Assembly: GCF_004362405.1 (NCBI RefSeq)
Contig: NZ_SNXE01000001.1
Span: forward strand, 310,001-374,000
Origin: Roseateles asaccharophilus
GTDB taxonomy: Bacteria > Pseudomonadota > Gammaproteobacteria > Burkholderiales > Burkholderiaceae_C
DNA: 64,000 nt
Direction of reading: 5' to 3'
The notes beneath the pieces are model-generated. The model saw only the letters and a list, made by a program, of their open reading frames with translations, was not told the DNA's origin and ran no database searches. Positions 46,762 to 59,182 of the stretch are shown here, piece after piece. Both the position numbers and the translations under genes were made by a program. Positions within the stretch are counted from its first letter, which is position 1. Every line of letters starts with the position of its first letter.

Positions 46762-47604
46762 ATGAAACGCAGCCCCCTGGACATCGACCGCGGCCGGCAG
46801 GCCTTGCGCCTGCTGGGGCTGACACTGGCCCTGCTGTGGCACGCCGGCCCAGCGCTGGCTCAGGCCTGCGGCCCTTACAAGGTCGGTCTCTACGAGTTCG
46901 GCACCTTGCTCTACCGGGACGAGAAGGAGCAGCTCACGGGCATCGACAAGGATGTGCTGGATGCCCTGGTCCGCCGCAGTGGCTGCGTGCTGGAGACAAG
47001 ACTTGAATCGCGGGCCCGCATCTGGGACCAGCTGCAGCGCGGGCAACTGGACATGACGGTGTCAGGTATTGCCACGGCCGAGCGTTTGCAGTACGCCGAC
47101 TTTCTGCCCTATCTGGTGGCGCGCAACCATGCCCTGATGCGTCGCGAGCAGGCCCAGGCCGCCGGCGCCAGCTTCAGCAGCTTTCTTGCCGATCCCACCC
47201 TGCGTGCCGTGGCCGTGCGAGGCTTCCGCTACGGCAGCCAGATCGATGGCTGGCTGAGCCAGCTGCGCGCCCAGGGCCGGGTGGACGAGGTCTCGGACTT
47301 CCCCGTCGCCCTGCGGGTGCTGGCGGCAGGTCGCGTCGCCCTGCTCTTTGCCCACCCCTTGGTGCTGGATCCCTGGTGGCACACGAACTGGGCAGCCAAG
47401 TTCGAGCTGCTGGACTGGGCCCCGCAGGACAGCGTGCAGGCCAGCCTGGTCCTGGTGCGGCAGCGCGTGCGCCCAGCCGACCGGGAATTGCTGGCCCGCC
47501 ATCTGGAGGCCATGCTGCGCGACGGCGAAATGGACCGCATCCTGCGCAAGTATCTGAGCCCGGAGATGTGGCGGCGCTCGCGCCTGGGCGGACCGGGGGG
47601 GTGA
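46762..47604 (+). CDS. periplasmic substrate-binding protein, SBP family 3
   Basis: A 280-residue protein with an N-terminal signal (LLGLTLALLWHAGPALAQA, cleavage near residue 34) and an amino-acid-binding-type domain: CGPYKVGLYEFG, LTGIDKDVLDALVRRSGCVLE, GQLDMTVSGIATAERLQYADFLPYLVARN. No ABC permease gene is nearby, so it may be a stand-alone sensor or transporter component. Strong ribosome site AGGAG precedes ATG. Confidence 0.86.
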   Translation: MKRSPLDIDRGRQALRLLGLTLALLWHAGPALAQACGPYKVGLYEFGTLLYRDEKEQLTGIDKDVLDALVRRSGCVLETRLESRARIWDQLQRGQLDMTVSGIATAERLQYADFLPYLVARNHALMRREQAQAAGASFSSFLADPTLRAVAVRGFRYGSQIDGWLSQLRAQGRVDEVSDFPVALRVLAAGRVALLFAHPLVLDPWWHTNWAAKFELLDWAPQDSVQASLVLVRQRVRPADRELLARHLEAMLRDGEMDRILRKYLSPEMWRRSRLGGPGG

Positions 47605-47615
47605 CAATCCCAGCC

Positions 47616-48206
47616 ATGCCCCTGAACCTCGCCGCCCCCGCACACCATGAGCTGCTGATCAAGAAGAGCCGCTTCATCGCCTGTGTGGAGCCCTGCGCCG
47701 GTCGCGAGGCGGCCCTGGCGCGGGTCGCGGAACTGCGTGCGCAGCACGCCGGTGCCGCGCACGTGTGCTGGGCCCTGCTGGCCGGTGGCCAGAGCGCGGC
47801 CAACGACGATGGTGAGCCCGGTGGCACGGCGGGCCGACCCATGCTGGAGGTGCTGCGTCACCAGGACCTGGAGGGCGTGCTGGCCACGGTGGTGCGCTAC
47901 TTTGGCGGGGTCAAGCTGGGGGCCGGCGGTCTGGTGCGCGCCTATACCGACGCCGTGGCCCAGGCCCTGCTGGGCGCCCAGAAGATTCCCCTGGTGCGGC
48001 GGGCCGAGCTGCGCTGCACCCTGCCCTATGCCCTGGAGGGCCTGCTGCGGCGCGAGATCGAGCTCACCGCAGGCGCGCAGCTGCTGGCCGTTCAGCATGG
48101 GGCCCTGGTCGAAGCGAGCCTGAGTCTGCCGCAGCCGGCCGTGGCGGCCTTTGTGGAGCGCCTGCAGGAAAGTGGGCAGGGGCGCATCGGCTGGCTGAGC
48201 CACTGA
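47616..48206 (+). CDS. YigZ-family protein (IMPACT-like)
   Basis: A 196-residue protein of the UPF0029/IMPACT family: IKKSRFIACVEPC, DDGEPGGTAGRPMLEVLR and VVRYFGGVKLGAGGLVRAYTDAV are strongly conserved. Related to eukaryotic IMPACT; in bacteria the N-terminal RNA-interaction fold suggests a translation or RNA-associated role, not proven. Starts 11 bp after the binding protein gene. Confidence 0.93.
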   Translation: MPLNLAAPAHHELLIKKSRFIACVEPCAGREAALARVAELRAQHAGAAHVCWALLAGGQSAANDDGEPGGTAGRPMLEVLRHQDLEGVLATVVRYFGGVKLGAGGLVRAYTDAVAQALLGAQKIPLVRRAELRCTLPYALEGLLRREIELTAGAQLLAVQHGALVEASLSLPQPAVAAFVERLQESGQGRIGWLSH

Positions 48207-48253
48207 GGCCCCCGAAGCGCCTGGCGGGCGGTGGGATATCGTTGCGCCCCAGG

Positions 48254-50599
48254 ATGGACTCTGCCGCCTCATCAACCATGCCCCAGCGCCCACCGGCCGC
48301 CCCCGCCCCCTGGGAGCGCCTGCTGCTGCCTCTGCTGCTGGCCTGGCTGCTCTTGCCGGGTGCCGCCGCCTGGGGCCAGGGCCAGACCCTGAGCCAGGAA
48401 TTGCGTCGGGCCTGGTTCAGTCAGGCGGACGGCGGCAGCGAGCAGGCCCTGCCCCTGCCCGACACCTGGCGCCAGCGCGATCTGCCAGCACGCGGCCATG
48501 CCCACTACCGCCTGGAATTCGCGCTGACGCAGTTGCCGGCTCCGGGCCAGACCTGGGTGCTGCGCGCCGAGCGGCTGAGCCGCTTGCACCAGCTGCGGCT
48601 CAACGGTCATCTGGTCCACGAGACCCCCGACACGCCTGCCATGCGCGTGCACGCCTCGCCGGCCCAAACCTGGCTGGAGCTGCCCGCCGAGGCCCTGCAG
48701 CTCGGCAGCAACCGGCTGGACATCCAGCTCTACTACCACCGTCGCGCCGGCCTCTCCACGATCTGGGTGGGCCCGGCCAGCGAGCTGGAGGCCGGCTACC
48801 GCTGGATGCGCCTCAAGGAAGCCACCCTGCCCCAGTGGCTCAATATGCTGGCCGCCGGCTTCTCCCTGCTGCTGCTGCTGGTGTGGATGGACCGCCAGCA
48901 CGAACGCGCGCTGGGCCTGTTTGCCCTGCTCTGCCTGCTGACCGCCGTGCGCAATGCGGTCTATGGCCTGAGCCTTCCTCCCGCCCTGGTCCAGGCTTTC
49001 GACCTGTTCTTCTATGCGGCCCAGGTGCTGAGCCTGCTGCTGCTGGCCGGTTTCGCCATGGCCTGGACCGAGCACTGGCGCCCGCGCCTGATGCGCGGAC
49101 TCGTCGGTGGCGCTGTGCTGCTGCTGCTGGCCGGCGCCCTGGCCTCCTGGCAGCACAAGCTGGAGATCTGGCGCACCTGGAGCTACCCCCTGCTGATGCT
49201 GGTGGGCTTGGGCTCCCTGGCCCTGATCCTGCGCCGCGCTTTTCAGCTGGGCGGCTGGCGACGGCTGGGCCTGGCCCTGGCCTTGCTGCTCCTGGTGTGC
49301 GGCGGCATCTTCGACTACCTGGTCGGCCAGGGTTTCATGGATGTCACCCACCGCTATGTGCTGCCCTGGCTGCAGCCCGTGGCCATGATCGCCTTCGCCA
49401 GCCTGCTGGCCGAGCGCCTGGTCCAGGCCCTGCGGCGCAGCGAACGGCACCAGGCGGAGCTGGAGCAGCTGGTGGCCGCACGCACGGCCGAGCTGCAGGC
49501 GGCCGATCTGGCCAAGACCCGGCTGCTGCGTGCGGCCAGCCATGATCTGCGCCAGCCCGTGACGGCTCTGGGCCTGCAGCTCGGCATGGCCAAGCTGCGC
49601 GCCCAGGACCCGGCTCAGCGGCAGATGCTGGACCGTGCCACGCAGGGCCTGCAAAGCCTGGAGGAGATGCTCAAGGGACTGCTGGACTACTCGCGCGTGG
49701 AGCGGGACGATGCGCCGGTGCAGCAGCAGACCCTGCCCATGCAGGGTCTGTTCGAGGCCATTGCCCTGCATGCCGAGCCGCTGGCCCGCGCGCGCGGCCT
49801 GGAGCTGCGGATACGCCCCTGCCGGCTCTGGGTGCGCTCGGATCCGCTGCTGCTGGAGCAGGTGCTGCGCAATCTGGTCAGCAATGCCATCAAGCACAGC
49901 ACCGGCCGGCGGGTGCTGCTGAGTCTGCGTCCCCGCGGGCATCAGGCCTGGCTGGAGGTGCGGGACGGTGGCCCCGGCATCGCCCCGGCCGATCAGCAAC
50001 GCATCTTCGAGCCCTTTGTACAGCTGGATCGGGCGGACACCAGCCATGAGCAGGGTAGCGGACTGGGCCTGGCCATCGTGCGACACGCCTTGCGCCGCCT
50101 GGGCCACCGCCTGGAGTTGCACTCCCGGCTGGGCCGCGGCAGCTGCTTCCGCTTGATCCTGCCGCTCTGCCCCACACCGAGCTCATGGCCCTGGATGTCC
50201 AGCGAGAGCCCCGAGGCAGCCCCCCCCGTCAGCCTGGCGGGCCAGCGCATCGATCTGGTCGAAGACGACGGCCCCCTGCGCGAGGCCTTGCAGCTGCAGC
50301 TCCAGCACTGGGGGATGGAGGTGCGCGCCTTTGCCGATGCCGAAAGCCTGCTGAAGCAGCTGGACCAGCCCGCGCTCCCACCGCCACACTGGGTGCTGGC
50401 CGACCGGGGGCTGCCGGGGCTCCATGGCGATGTCCTGCTGGAACGGCTCGGTCAGCGATGGCCCAGCATGCGCCTGGCCTTGATGAGTGCCGACATCGCG
50501 CCGGACGAAGCCGCTGCCGAGCAGCGCTGGCCGCTGCTGCGCAAACCCTTCAGTCCGCAAGCGCTGCAAGACCTCCTGGCTCGGCCGCCGCGGGCCTGA
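48254..50599 (+). CDS. hybrid sensor histidine kinase with 7TM sensor and receiver
   Basis: About 781 residues. A signal-like N-terminus and an extracytoplasmic beta-rich domain (HYRLEFALTQLPAPGQTWVLRAERL) resemble the 7TMR-DISM type; seven transmembrane helices follow (residues about 200-400). The kinase has a H box ASHDLRQP with His430, N box QVLRNLVSNAIKHS, G boxes VRDGGPGI and GSGLGLAIV. The C-terminal receiver has Asp717 (LADRGLPG) and a conserved Lys (LRKPFSP). Start at 48254 is uncertain; 48278 is possible. Its end overlaps the convergent response regulator by 50 bp. Confidence 0.86.
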   Translation: MDSAASSTMPQRPPAAPAPWERLLLPLLLAWLLLPGAAAWGQGQTLSQELRRAWFSQADGGSEQALPLPDTWRQRDLPARGHAHYRLEFALTQLPAPGQTWVLRAERLSRLHQLRLNGHLVHETPDTPAMRVHASPAQTWLELPAEALQLGSNRLDIQLYYHRRAGLSTIWVGPASELEAGYRWMRLKEATLPQWLNMLAAGFSLLLLLVWMDRQHERALGLFALLCLLTAVRNAVYGLSLPPALVQAFDLFFYAAQVLSLLLLAGFAMAWTEHWRPRLMRGLVGGAVLLLLAGALASWQHKLEIWRTWSYPLLMLVGLGSLALILRRAFQLGGWRRLGLALALLLLVCGGIFDYLVGQGFMDVTHRYVLPWLQPVAMIAFASLLAERLVQALRRSERHQAELEQLVAARTAELQAADLAKTRLLRAASHDLRQPVTALGLQLGMAKLRAQDPAQRQMLDRATQGLQSLEEMLKGLLDYSRVERDDAPVQQQTLPMQGLFEAIALHAEPLARARGLELRIRPCRLWVRSDPLLLEQVLRNLVSNAIKHSTGRRVLLSLRPRGHQAWLEVRDGGPGIAPADQQRIFEPFVQLDRADTSHEQGSGLGLAIVRHALRRLGHRLELHSRLGRGSCFRLILPLCPTPSSWPWMSSESPEAAPPVSLAGQRIDLVEDDGPLREALQLQLQHWGMEVRAFADAESLLKQLDQPALPPPHWVLADRGLPGLHGDVLLERLGQRWPSMRLALMSADIAPDEAAAEQRWPLLRKPFSPQALQDLLARPPRA

Positions 50600-51233
50600 G
50601 ACCCGGCGCCGCGCCGTCCAGCTGCAGCTTGAGGCCCAGGCTCATGGCCGCCACCATGGCCTCGGCCCGGCGATTGACGCCCAGCTTGCGGAAGATGGCG
50701 GCCAGATGCGTCTTCACGGTGGACTCGGACATCTGCAGGGCCCGGCAGATGCCCTTGTTGCTCATGCCCATGAGCAGCAGCTGCAGCACCTCCTGCTGGC
50801 GCCCGGAGAACTGCGGCGCCTCAAGTGCCGCATCGGCCCCCAAGCCCAGGCCGGCCGGCAGCTGTATGCAGCCCTGCAGGGCCGCCCCCAGCTGTTCCAG
50901 CAGGCGCTCGAAATTGGCGGTCTTGGGGATGAATCCCACGGCCCCCGCCTCCAGACAGGCCAGCACGGTCTCGCGCCGCTCATCGGCCGAGACCACCAGC
51001 ACCGGCACCGCGTCAAGCTGCTCGCGCAGCCGCGTCAGGGCCTCGATGCCCTGCACATCGGGCAGGCCCAGGTCCAGCAGGACCAGCTGGGGCGCGGCTT
51101 GCACCTGCACCGCCTCCAGCAGCTGACTCAGGGTCGCGAACTGCAGACAGACCAGGCCCGGACTGGCGCGGTCCAGCATGGCGGCCAGTCCTTCCCGGAG
51201 CAGGGCGTGGTCATCGACAAGGGCTATTCGCAT
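50550..51233 (-). CDS. LuxR/NarL-type response regulator
   Basis: A 227-residue regulator: receiver domain MRIALVDDHALLREGLAAML with phosphoryl Asp54 in LLDLGLPD and a Lys in GFIPK, then a LuxR-type DNA-binding domain, SGRQQEVLQLLLMGMSNKGICRALQMSESTVKTHLAAIFRKLGVNRR. It is convergent with the hybrid kinase, and the two reading frames share 50 bp at their ends. Pairing is likely but not certain. Confidence 0.9.
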   Translation of the reverse strand: MRIALVDDHALLREGLAAMLDRASPGLVCLQFATLSQLLEAVQVQAAPQLVLLDLGLPDVQGIEALTRLREQLDAVPVLVVSADERRETVLACLEAGAVGFIPKTANFERLLEQLGAALQGCIQLPAGLGLGADAALEAPQFSGRQQEVLQLLLMGMSNKGICRALQMSESTVKTHLAAIFRKLGVNRRAEAMVAAMSLGLKLQLDGAAPGLRPAAAEPGGLAALAD

Positions 51234-51379
51234 CTACAGGCGTATCCGTGGGGGAACCATCGGCCATTTGGCCGATGGCAGGCGTCGGAGCGTCTTTTTA
51301 GCATGGCCCGACGATGGCTCCCAAACCGTCAGCGCGCCGGCCCCGGCTGGCCCGATCCCGACATCCAGCGAGGACACCG

Positions 51380-53821
51380 ATGAAACAACACCAGCTCGGT
51401 CTGGCGCTGAGCGCCGCCTTCTTCCTCAGCGCCTGCGGCGGTGGCGGCGGCGATGAGGCCAGTCAGCCCGTGGTGCCGCCCAGCACCACCGTCACCAGCA
51501 CCCCTTTCGATGTGAGCGGCATTGCGGCCAAGGGCCTGCTGGCCAACGCCATCGTGCGGGCCCACCCAGTCAAGGACGATGGTCAGCCCGATCTGAGCAT
51601 CGTGCTCAAGGAGACCGTCACCGATCAGGACGGTCGCTACACCCTGAGCATCCCCACCCAGCCGGGTCGCCTCTACGTGGTCCGCATCAGCGCCAAGGAT
51701 GACGGCAGCACCACGCAGAAGGACGAAATCACCGGCCAGGCCCAGGCCCTGCCGGCCGGCTTTGCCCTGCGCGCCGTGATCCAGGCCGAGTCCAGCGTCA
51801 CCAAGACCGACCTCAACATCACGCCTTTCACCGAGATGGCCACGGCGGCCGCGATCAAGGCCAGCGGCGGCCTGACCAAGGCGAACAAGGACCAGGCCCA
51901 GTCGAATCTGGTGCAGATGCTTGGCTTTGACCCCAGCAAGGTCAAACCCACCGACATCAGCGCGGCCAGCACCGATGAAGAGAAGAAGCTGGCTATCATG
52001 CTGACCTCGGTGGCCCAGCTGGCACGCGAGGGCGCCCTGGGCTGTGCCGACAAGACCCAATCCGGGGACAAGATCAAGTGCGTGGTGGAAAAGCTGGCCG
52101 AGGCCAGCAAGCCCGACTCCACCAAGCCGGGCAGCGTGGGCGGCATCGATGTGGCCGCCAAGCTGGTCGAGGCCGTCAACAAGGTCGTCACCACGCCCGA
52201 GCTCAACAAGGGCAAGGTAGACGACAGTCTGGTCAATGTGGCCCTGGGCAATCTCAAGGGCGATGGCACACCGGCGCCGGTGAGCAGCGCCACCGATGTG
52301 GCAGCCGCCAAGAAACTGTTCGACGAGCTGCGCACCTCGGCCTCGTCCCTGCTGCGACCCGATGCCGGCGCGACCTTGAGCGCGCTGGACAAGGAGGCCG
52401 AGCGCTTTGGCGCCGCCCTGGATGAGGTGCAGGACCCGCTGAACATGGCCGTGAAGACCAGCTCGGCCCTGCTGTCGGGCATTCAGGGCATGATCGACTA
52501 CAGCCTGGGCAAGGGCTCGGTCTCGGGCAACGGCTTCTTGGGTGATGTGCCCGGCGGCCCCAGCTATCTGCCGGCCGTGAGTTGCGCCGTCTACCAGGAC
52601 GCGGACCGGCAGGTCCTGGCCACGGCCCCGGCCAACGGCAAGTTCCTGTTCTGCGCCGTGCGCTATGGCCTGACCACCTTCAATGATCCGGCGCAAGGCG
52701 GCAAGCTGGTGCTGGCCCATGTCCGGCAGCGTTTCTTCATCACCCCAGGCGCCACGTCCACCGAGTACAGCTACACGGCGCGCTCCCAGGTCTTTGTCTG
52801 CAAGGACGCCAGCACCGTCTGCGGCAGCAGCAGCGCCTTCTCGGTGACCAGCGCCCAAACCGCACCGGCCACGGACTTCAGCGGCAGCATCAAGCTCGCG
52901 CTGGAGCAGGACAAGATCAAGTCCTTCGAAATTAGCGGCGATCTGCCCGCCATGTTCAAGGACCAGGTGACGGTGCCCAAATCGGCCGCCGATACCCTGT
53001 ACAACCCCAGCGGCAAGAGCAGCCTCACGCTCAAGGGCAGCCGCAACCTGATCTTGGCGGCCACGGCCAAGAAGGGTGATCTGGAGACCGTCAGCCTGGA
53101 GGGCAAGGTCACCGTGTTCAAGGACGGTGGCAGCACCGTGGACAGCGAGATCAGCCTGCTCACCGGCAGCCAGCTCGTCAACCGCGTGGTGGCAGACGGT
53201 TCCGTGGCCCGGGAGCCCGCGGCCTTCGAGATCAATCTGGTCGCCGGCACCCCCAAGGCCCAGATGGATGGCAAGCTGCGCATTGGCGGGATCAGCGGCA
53301 GCATGAGCAAGCCCACCGACGTGCAGCTCAACGGCAATCTGCGCAACAAGAACGCGGACGGCTCCCTGGGCCTGAGCTTCTTCAGCGGTGCGGTGTCGGC
53401 CAAGCTCAGCGGCTACGAGCTCTTTGACGAGGCCAAGCCCAAGTCCGCCACCAACAACTACAAGGGCACGCTGACGCTGGAAGGCGCGCTCACCGCCGAG
53501 CAACGGCCGCAGCTCAAGCTCAATCTGAGCCTGAGCAGCTCAGCCTGGACCGGCGCCAACGACGCCAAGCTGGACGGCCAGTACAAGGTGCTGAACAAGG
53601 ACAAGGTAGAGACCCTGGTCATCGCCCTGACAGCCTCGCAAAACGCCACGACGGGCAAGGCCGGCTTCAAGCTCAGCGAAGCCACCTCGGGTCTGAACTT
53701 CCTGACCGATGGTGAGCAGAGCCTGATCGACCTGAAGAAGGGCGAGGTCAAGATCGGCGTGATCGATGTGCGCAACGGCCGCATCACCTTCACCAATGGC
53801 GAGTTCTGGTCGCTGCAGTAA
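51380..53821 (+). CDS. large lipoprotein of unknown function
   Basis: An 813-residue protein with a lipoprotein signal: MKQHQLGLALSAAFFLSAC then a poly-Gly stretch and Glu/Asp. The mature part begins with a carboxypeptidase-regulatory-like beta domain (GIAAKGLLANAIVRAHPVKDDGQPD..VTDQDGRYTLSIP), then a helical Ala/Lys-rich region, then long beta-rich sequence with repeated S-T-N-D-rich strands to residue 813. No catalytic motif seen. Length and composition suggest a surface or outer-membrane-linked protein. A strong terminator follows it, and the exported protein gene comes next. Confidence 0.75.
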   Translation: MKQHQLGLALSAAFFLSACGGGGGDEASQPVVPPSTTVTSTPFDVSGIAAKGLLANAIVRAHPVKDDGQPDLSIVLKETVTDQDGRYTLSIPTQPGRLYVVRISAKDDGSTTQKDEITGQAQALPAGFALRAVIQAESSVTKTDLNITPFTEMATAAAIKASGGLTKANKDQAQSNLVQMLGFDPSKVKPTDISAASTDEEKKLAIMLTSVAQLAREGALGCADKTQSGDKIKCVVEKLAEASKPDSTKPGSVGGIDVAAKLVEAVNKVVTTPELNKGKVDDSLVNVALGNLKGDGTPAPVSSATDVAAAKKLFDELRTSASSLLRPDAGATLSALDKEAERFGAALDEVQDPLNMAVKTSSALLSGIQGMIDYSLGKGSVSGNGFLGDVPGGPSYLPAVSCAVYQDADRQVLATAPANGKFLFCAVRYGLTTFNDPAQGGKLVLAHVRQRFFITPGATSTEYSYTARSQVFVCKDASTVCGSSSAFSVTSAQTAPATDFSGSIKLALEQDKIKSFEISGDLPAMFKDQVTVPKSAADTLYNPSGKSSLTLKGSRNLILAATAKKGDLETVSLEGKVTVFKDGGSTVDSEISLLTGSQLVNRVVADGSVAREPAAFEINLVAGTPKAQMDGKLRIGGISGSMSKPTDVQLNGNLRNKNADGSLGLSFFSGAVSAKLSGYELFDEAKPKSATNNYKGTLTLEGALTAEQRPQLKLNLSLSSSAWTGANDAKLDGQYKVLNKDKVETLVIALTASQNATTGKAGFKLSEATSGLNFLTDGEQSLIDLKKGEVKIGVIDVRNGRITFTNGEFWSLQ

Positions 53822-53851
53822 GCCTTCAAGTCGGTCCGCGACTTTTTGCAA

Positions 53852-53875
53852 AGGGGGCTGCGGCCCCCTCTTTTT
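53852..53875 (+). terminator. rho-independent terminator of the lipoprotein gene
   Basis: AGGGGGC-TGCG-GCCCCCT stem (53852-53869) followed by CTTTTT, 30 bp after the lipoprotein stop. Confidence 0.9.
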
Positions 53876-53888
53876 GTTCGGCCCCCTG

Positions 53889-56520
<2,632 letters not shown>

Positions 56521-56556
56521 GCCTGAGGGACTACCGTCCGGACTCAATCTGCAGCG

Positions 56557-56576
56557 GCCGCCTTCGGGCGGCTTTT
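56557..56576 (+). terminator. rho-independent terminator of argG
   Basis: GCCGCC-TTCG-GGCGGC stem followed by TTTT, 36 bp after the argG stop. Confidence 0.88.
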
Positions 56577-56711
56577 CGCTTTCCGGCCATCATCAGCGGC
56601 ATCGATGCGGCGCAAGTCCCGGAAATCGCTTAGCGTCGGGCTGCAAAGACCGGGGCGGCCGACTGAGTTCCCGGCCGCCCGAGTCAGCCCCTTTTTCAGC
56701 ATGATCCCTGC

Positions 56712-57017
56712 ATGAACAAGAAGCAGCCGACCACCGCACTGGCCGAACTAGCCAATCTCGGCCCCAAGTCCGCGCAATGGCTGCAGGCCGTGGGCATCGA
56801 GGACGCGGCACAGCTGCGCGCCATGGGCGCCGTGGCGGCCTTTGTGCGGGTGAGGCGCAGCGGCGTGGCGGCCAGCCTCAATCTGCTCTGGGCGCTTGAG
56901 GGCGCGATCTGTGGGCAGCCCTGGCAAGTGGTGGCGCGCAGCGAGCGCACGCGCCTGTTGATGGCCCTGGAAGACTACGAGCACCACACGGGGCGCGACG
57001 GCGCTCACAGCGAATGA
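56712..57017 (+). CDS. TfoX/Sxy C-terminal domain protein
   Basis: A 101-residue protein, essentially only the TfoX C-terminal helix-hairpin-helix-like domain: LANLGPKSAQWLQAVGIEDAAQLRAMGAVAAF. Full TfoX/Sxy regulates competence in some bacteria; the N-terminal domain is absent, so a direct link is not implied. Its stop overlaps the next start as ATGA. Confidence 0.85.
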   Translation: MNKKQPTTALAELANLGPKSAQWLQAVGIEDAAQLRAMGAVAAFVRVRRSGVAASLNLLWALEGAICGQPWQVVARSERTRLLMALEDYEHHTGRDGAHSE

Positions 57018-57466
57018 GCCCCGCAAGCATGAGCTACACCCTGCTGCTGGCCGATAGCGAGCTGGCCGGCATCGAGCCTGTGCCCCAGGGCCTGCGGCTG
57101 CGTCTGGCGGCGGCTCATGCGCTGCGCGCGGCAGGCCCCCACGAGGCGCGGGCCACGCCCGGCTATTTCGCCGGTGGCGTGGTGGTGCTGCTGCTGGAGG
57201 GCGCCCGGCTGCCGCCGGACTGCGAGGCGGGCGCCTTGCTGGGCCGGGTGCAGGAAGCGCGGCTGCGCTGCGGCCCGGATCAGGCCTGGCGCCAGGCCCG
57301 TCTGCCCCTGCCCGGTCGCATCCCAGGCAAGGGCCAGGGCGAGGCGATTGGCCTGGAGCTGCAGCTGCACGGAGCGCCCTTGCTGCTGCTGCAGGGCTGG
57401 GCCCTGCAATGCAGCGTGGCGCTCACGGACCTGGACGCGGCCTTCCGCGAGTCCCTGGCCTGCTAG
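57014..57466 (+). CDS. hypothetical protein, 150 residues
   Basis: Overlaps the TfoX-domain gene by ATGA, suggesting co-translation. A second possible start is ATG at 57029. The protein is rich in leucine and beta-type segments (GYFAGGVVVLLLEGARLP, GLELQLHGAPLLLLQGWALQ); no known domain, signal or membrane span is identified. Convergent with queA. Confidence 0.6.
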   Translation: MSPASMSYTLLLADSELAGIEPVPQGLRLRLAAAHALRAAGPHEARATPGYFAGGVVVLLLEGARLPPDCEAGALLGRVQEARLRCGPDQAWRQARLPLPGRIPGKGQGEAIGLELQLHGAPLLLLQGWALQCSVALTDLDAAFRESLAC

Positions 57467-57493
57467 CGTGCGCAGGCTACGGGGCGCCGGGGT

Positions 57494-58588
57494 TCAGCCC
57501 GTGCGCCGCTCCAGCAGCATGGCATCGCCATAGCTGAAGAAACGGTAGCCCTGGGCGATGGCGTGGCGGTAGAGCGCCATGATGGGCTCATAGCCCGCAA
57601 AGGCGCTCACCAGCATCATCAGCGTGCTCTTGGGCAGGTGGAAGTTGGTGACCAGGCGATCCACCACCCGGAACTGGAAGCCGGGGGTGATGAAGATATC
57701 GGTCTCGCGGGCGCCGGCCTGCAGGCTGCCGCCCAGGGCGGCGGATTCGAGCGCACGCAGCGTGGTCGTGCCCACGGCCACGACCTGGCCACCGCGGGCC
57801 TTGCAGGCGGCGATGGCGTCCACGGTGGCGGGGCTCACCTCGAACCACTCGCTGTGCATCTTGTGCTCGCTGAGCTTGTCCACCCGCACCGGCTGAAAGG
57901 TGCCCGCACCCACATGCAGGGTCACATGGGCCGTGGCGACGCCGCGGGCCGCCAGGGCGGCCAGCACGCCCTCGTCAAAGTGCAGGGCCGCGGTAGGTGC
58001 GGCCACCGCGCCGGGTTCCTTGGCGAACACGGTCTGGTAACGCCGCACATCGTCCTCAGAGTCGGCATGCTCGATATAGGGCGGCAGGGGCACATGACCA
58101 TGGCGCTCCAGCAGCTCGAAGGCATCGCCCGAGAGGCGCAGATGGAAGAGCCCGTTGTCGGGCCCGCAGCGGCCCAGCACCTCGGCCTCGAAGGCGCCAT
58201 CGGCAAAGCTGACCCGGGCGCCCGGCTTGGGGCTCTTGCTGGCGCGCATATGGGCCCAGACCTCGTCGGACTGGCCGCCTGCGGCCGCGGGCAGCACACG
58301 CTCCACCAGGGCCTCCACGGCGCCGCCGCTGGCTTTCTGGCCGTAGAGCCGGGCCTTGATGACCTTGGTGTTGTTGAAGACCAGCAGGTCCCCGGGGTTC
58401 AGCAGCTGGGGCAGCTCGCGAAAGATGCGGTCCACCGGTGGGCTGCTGCGGCCGTCCAGCAGGCGCGAGGCGCTGCGCTCGGCGGCCGGGGTCTGGGCAA
58501 TCAGCTCGGGGGGGAGTTCAAAGTCGAAGTCGGCGACGCTGTAGTCGCGCTGCAGGGCTGCAGCAGAGGAGAGGGCGGTATCGGACAT
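57494..58588 (-). CDS. queA: S-adenosylmethionine:tRNA ribosyltransferase-isomerase
   Basis: A 364-residue QueA, which moves the ribosyl group of SAM to preQ1 in tRNA to form epoxyqueuosine. Signatures: [113 protein letters not shown] at 58588. It acts after tgt, which is elsewhere in the window. Confidence 0.97.
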   Translation of the reverse strand: MSDTALSSAAALQRDYSVADFDFELPPELIAQTPAAERSASRLLDGRSSPPVDRIFRELPQLLNPGDLLVFNNTKVIKARLYGQKASGGAVEALVERVLPAAAGGQSDEVWAHMRASKSPKPGARVSFADGAFEAEVLGRCGPDNGLFHLRLSGDAFELLERHGHVPLPPYIEHADSEDDVRRYQTVFAKEPGAVAAPTAALHFDEGVLAALAARGVATAHVTLHVGAGTFQPVRVDKLSEHKMHSEWFEVSPATVDAIAACKARGGQVVAVGTTTLRALESAALGGSLQAGARETDIFITPGFQFRVVDRLVTNFHLPKSTLMMLVSAFAGYEPIMALYRHAIAQGYRFFSYGDAMLLERRTG

Positions 58589-58727
58589 GGTGGTGTTGAG
58601 GGCCGGACGGACCCGTTCCAAACAGGCCTGCATTGTCCCATGGGGCCGCACACAGCTTGATGCGCATCAACGCCCGCCGGGGCCTGCGGTGACAGCATGG
58701 GAAGCAATCAGCCAGGAGTTCACCCCC

Positions 58728-59126
58728 ATGAGCACCCTTCTCACCGCCGGGCAAAAGGCCCAGCTCCAAAGCACGCTGTTGCTGCAGCGACGCGAGCTGG
58801 AGCGTGAATTCAGTCTGCAGCTGGGCGAGGACGCCAACCGCGTCGAGCATGCGAGCGCCGCCCTGGCCAGCCAGGAGGACGAGCCCGCCCACCGCGCCGA
58901 CCGCGATGTGGATCTGGCCCGCAGCGACCTCACCCTGCAGAGCCTGCGCGCCATCGATGCGGCGCTGGATCGCCTGGAGCAGCCGGACTACGGCTTCTGC
59001 CAGGACTGCGGCCAGCCCATCGCCTTCGACCGCCTGCGCCTGAATCCCCAGTCCCTGTGCTGCACCGGCTGCCAGAGCGAGCGCGAGCAGCAGGGCGCCG
59101 GCCAGGCCCAGCGCCACACGCTCTGA
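58728..59126 (+). CDS. DksA/TraR-family zinc-finger regulator
   Basis: A 132-residue DksA-like protein: helical N-terminus with an acidic coiled-coil tip (SQEDEPAHRADRDVDLARSD), and the C-terminal zinc finger GFCQDCGQPI..CCTGCQSE. DksA relatives bind RNA polymerase and modify transcription; the exact Asp pair of DksA is not obvious, so it may be a TraR-like paralog. AGGAG eight bases before ATG. Confidence 0.88.
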   Translation: MSTLLTAGQKAQLQSTLLLQRRELEREFSLQLGEDANRVEHASAALASQEDEPAHRADRDVDLARSDLTLQSLRAIDAALDRLEQPDYGFCQDCGQPIAFDRLRLNPQSLCCTGCQSEREQQGAGQAQRHTL

Positions 59127-59182
59127 AGCCGCGGCAGCGCCGGCCCACCATTTCTTTCATTCACCCCACCAACGGAGTCACC

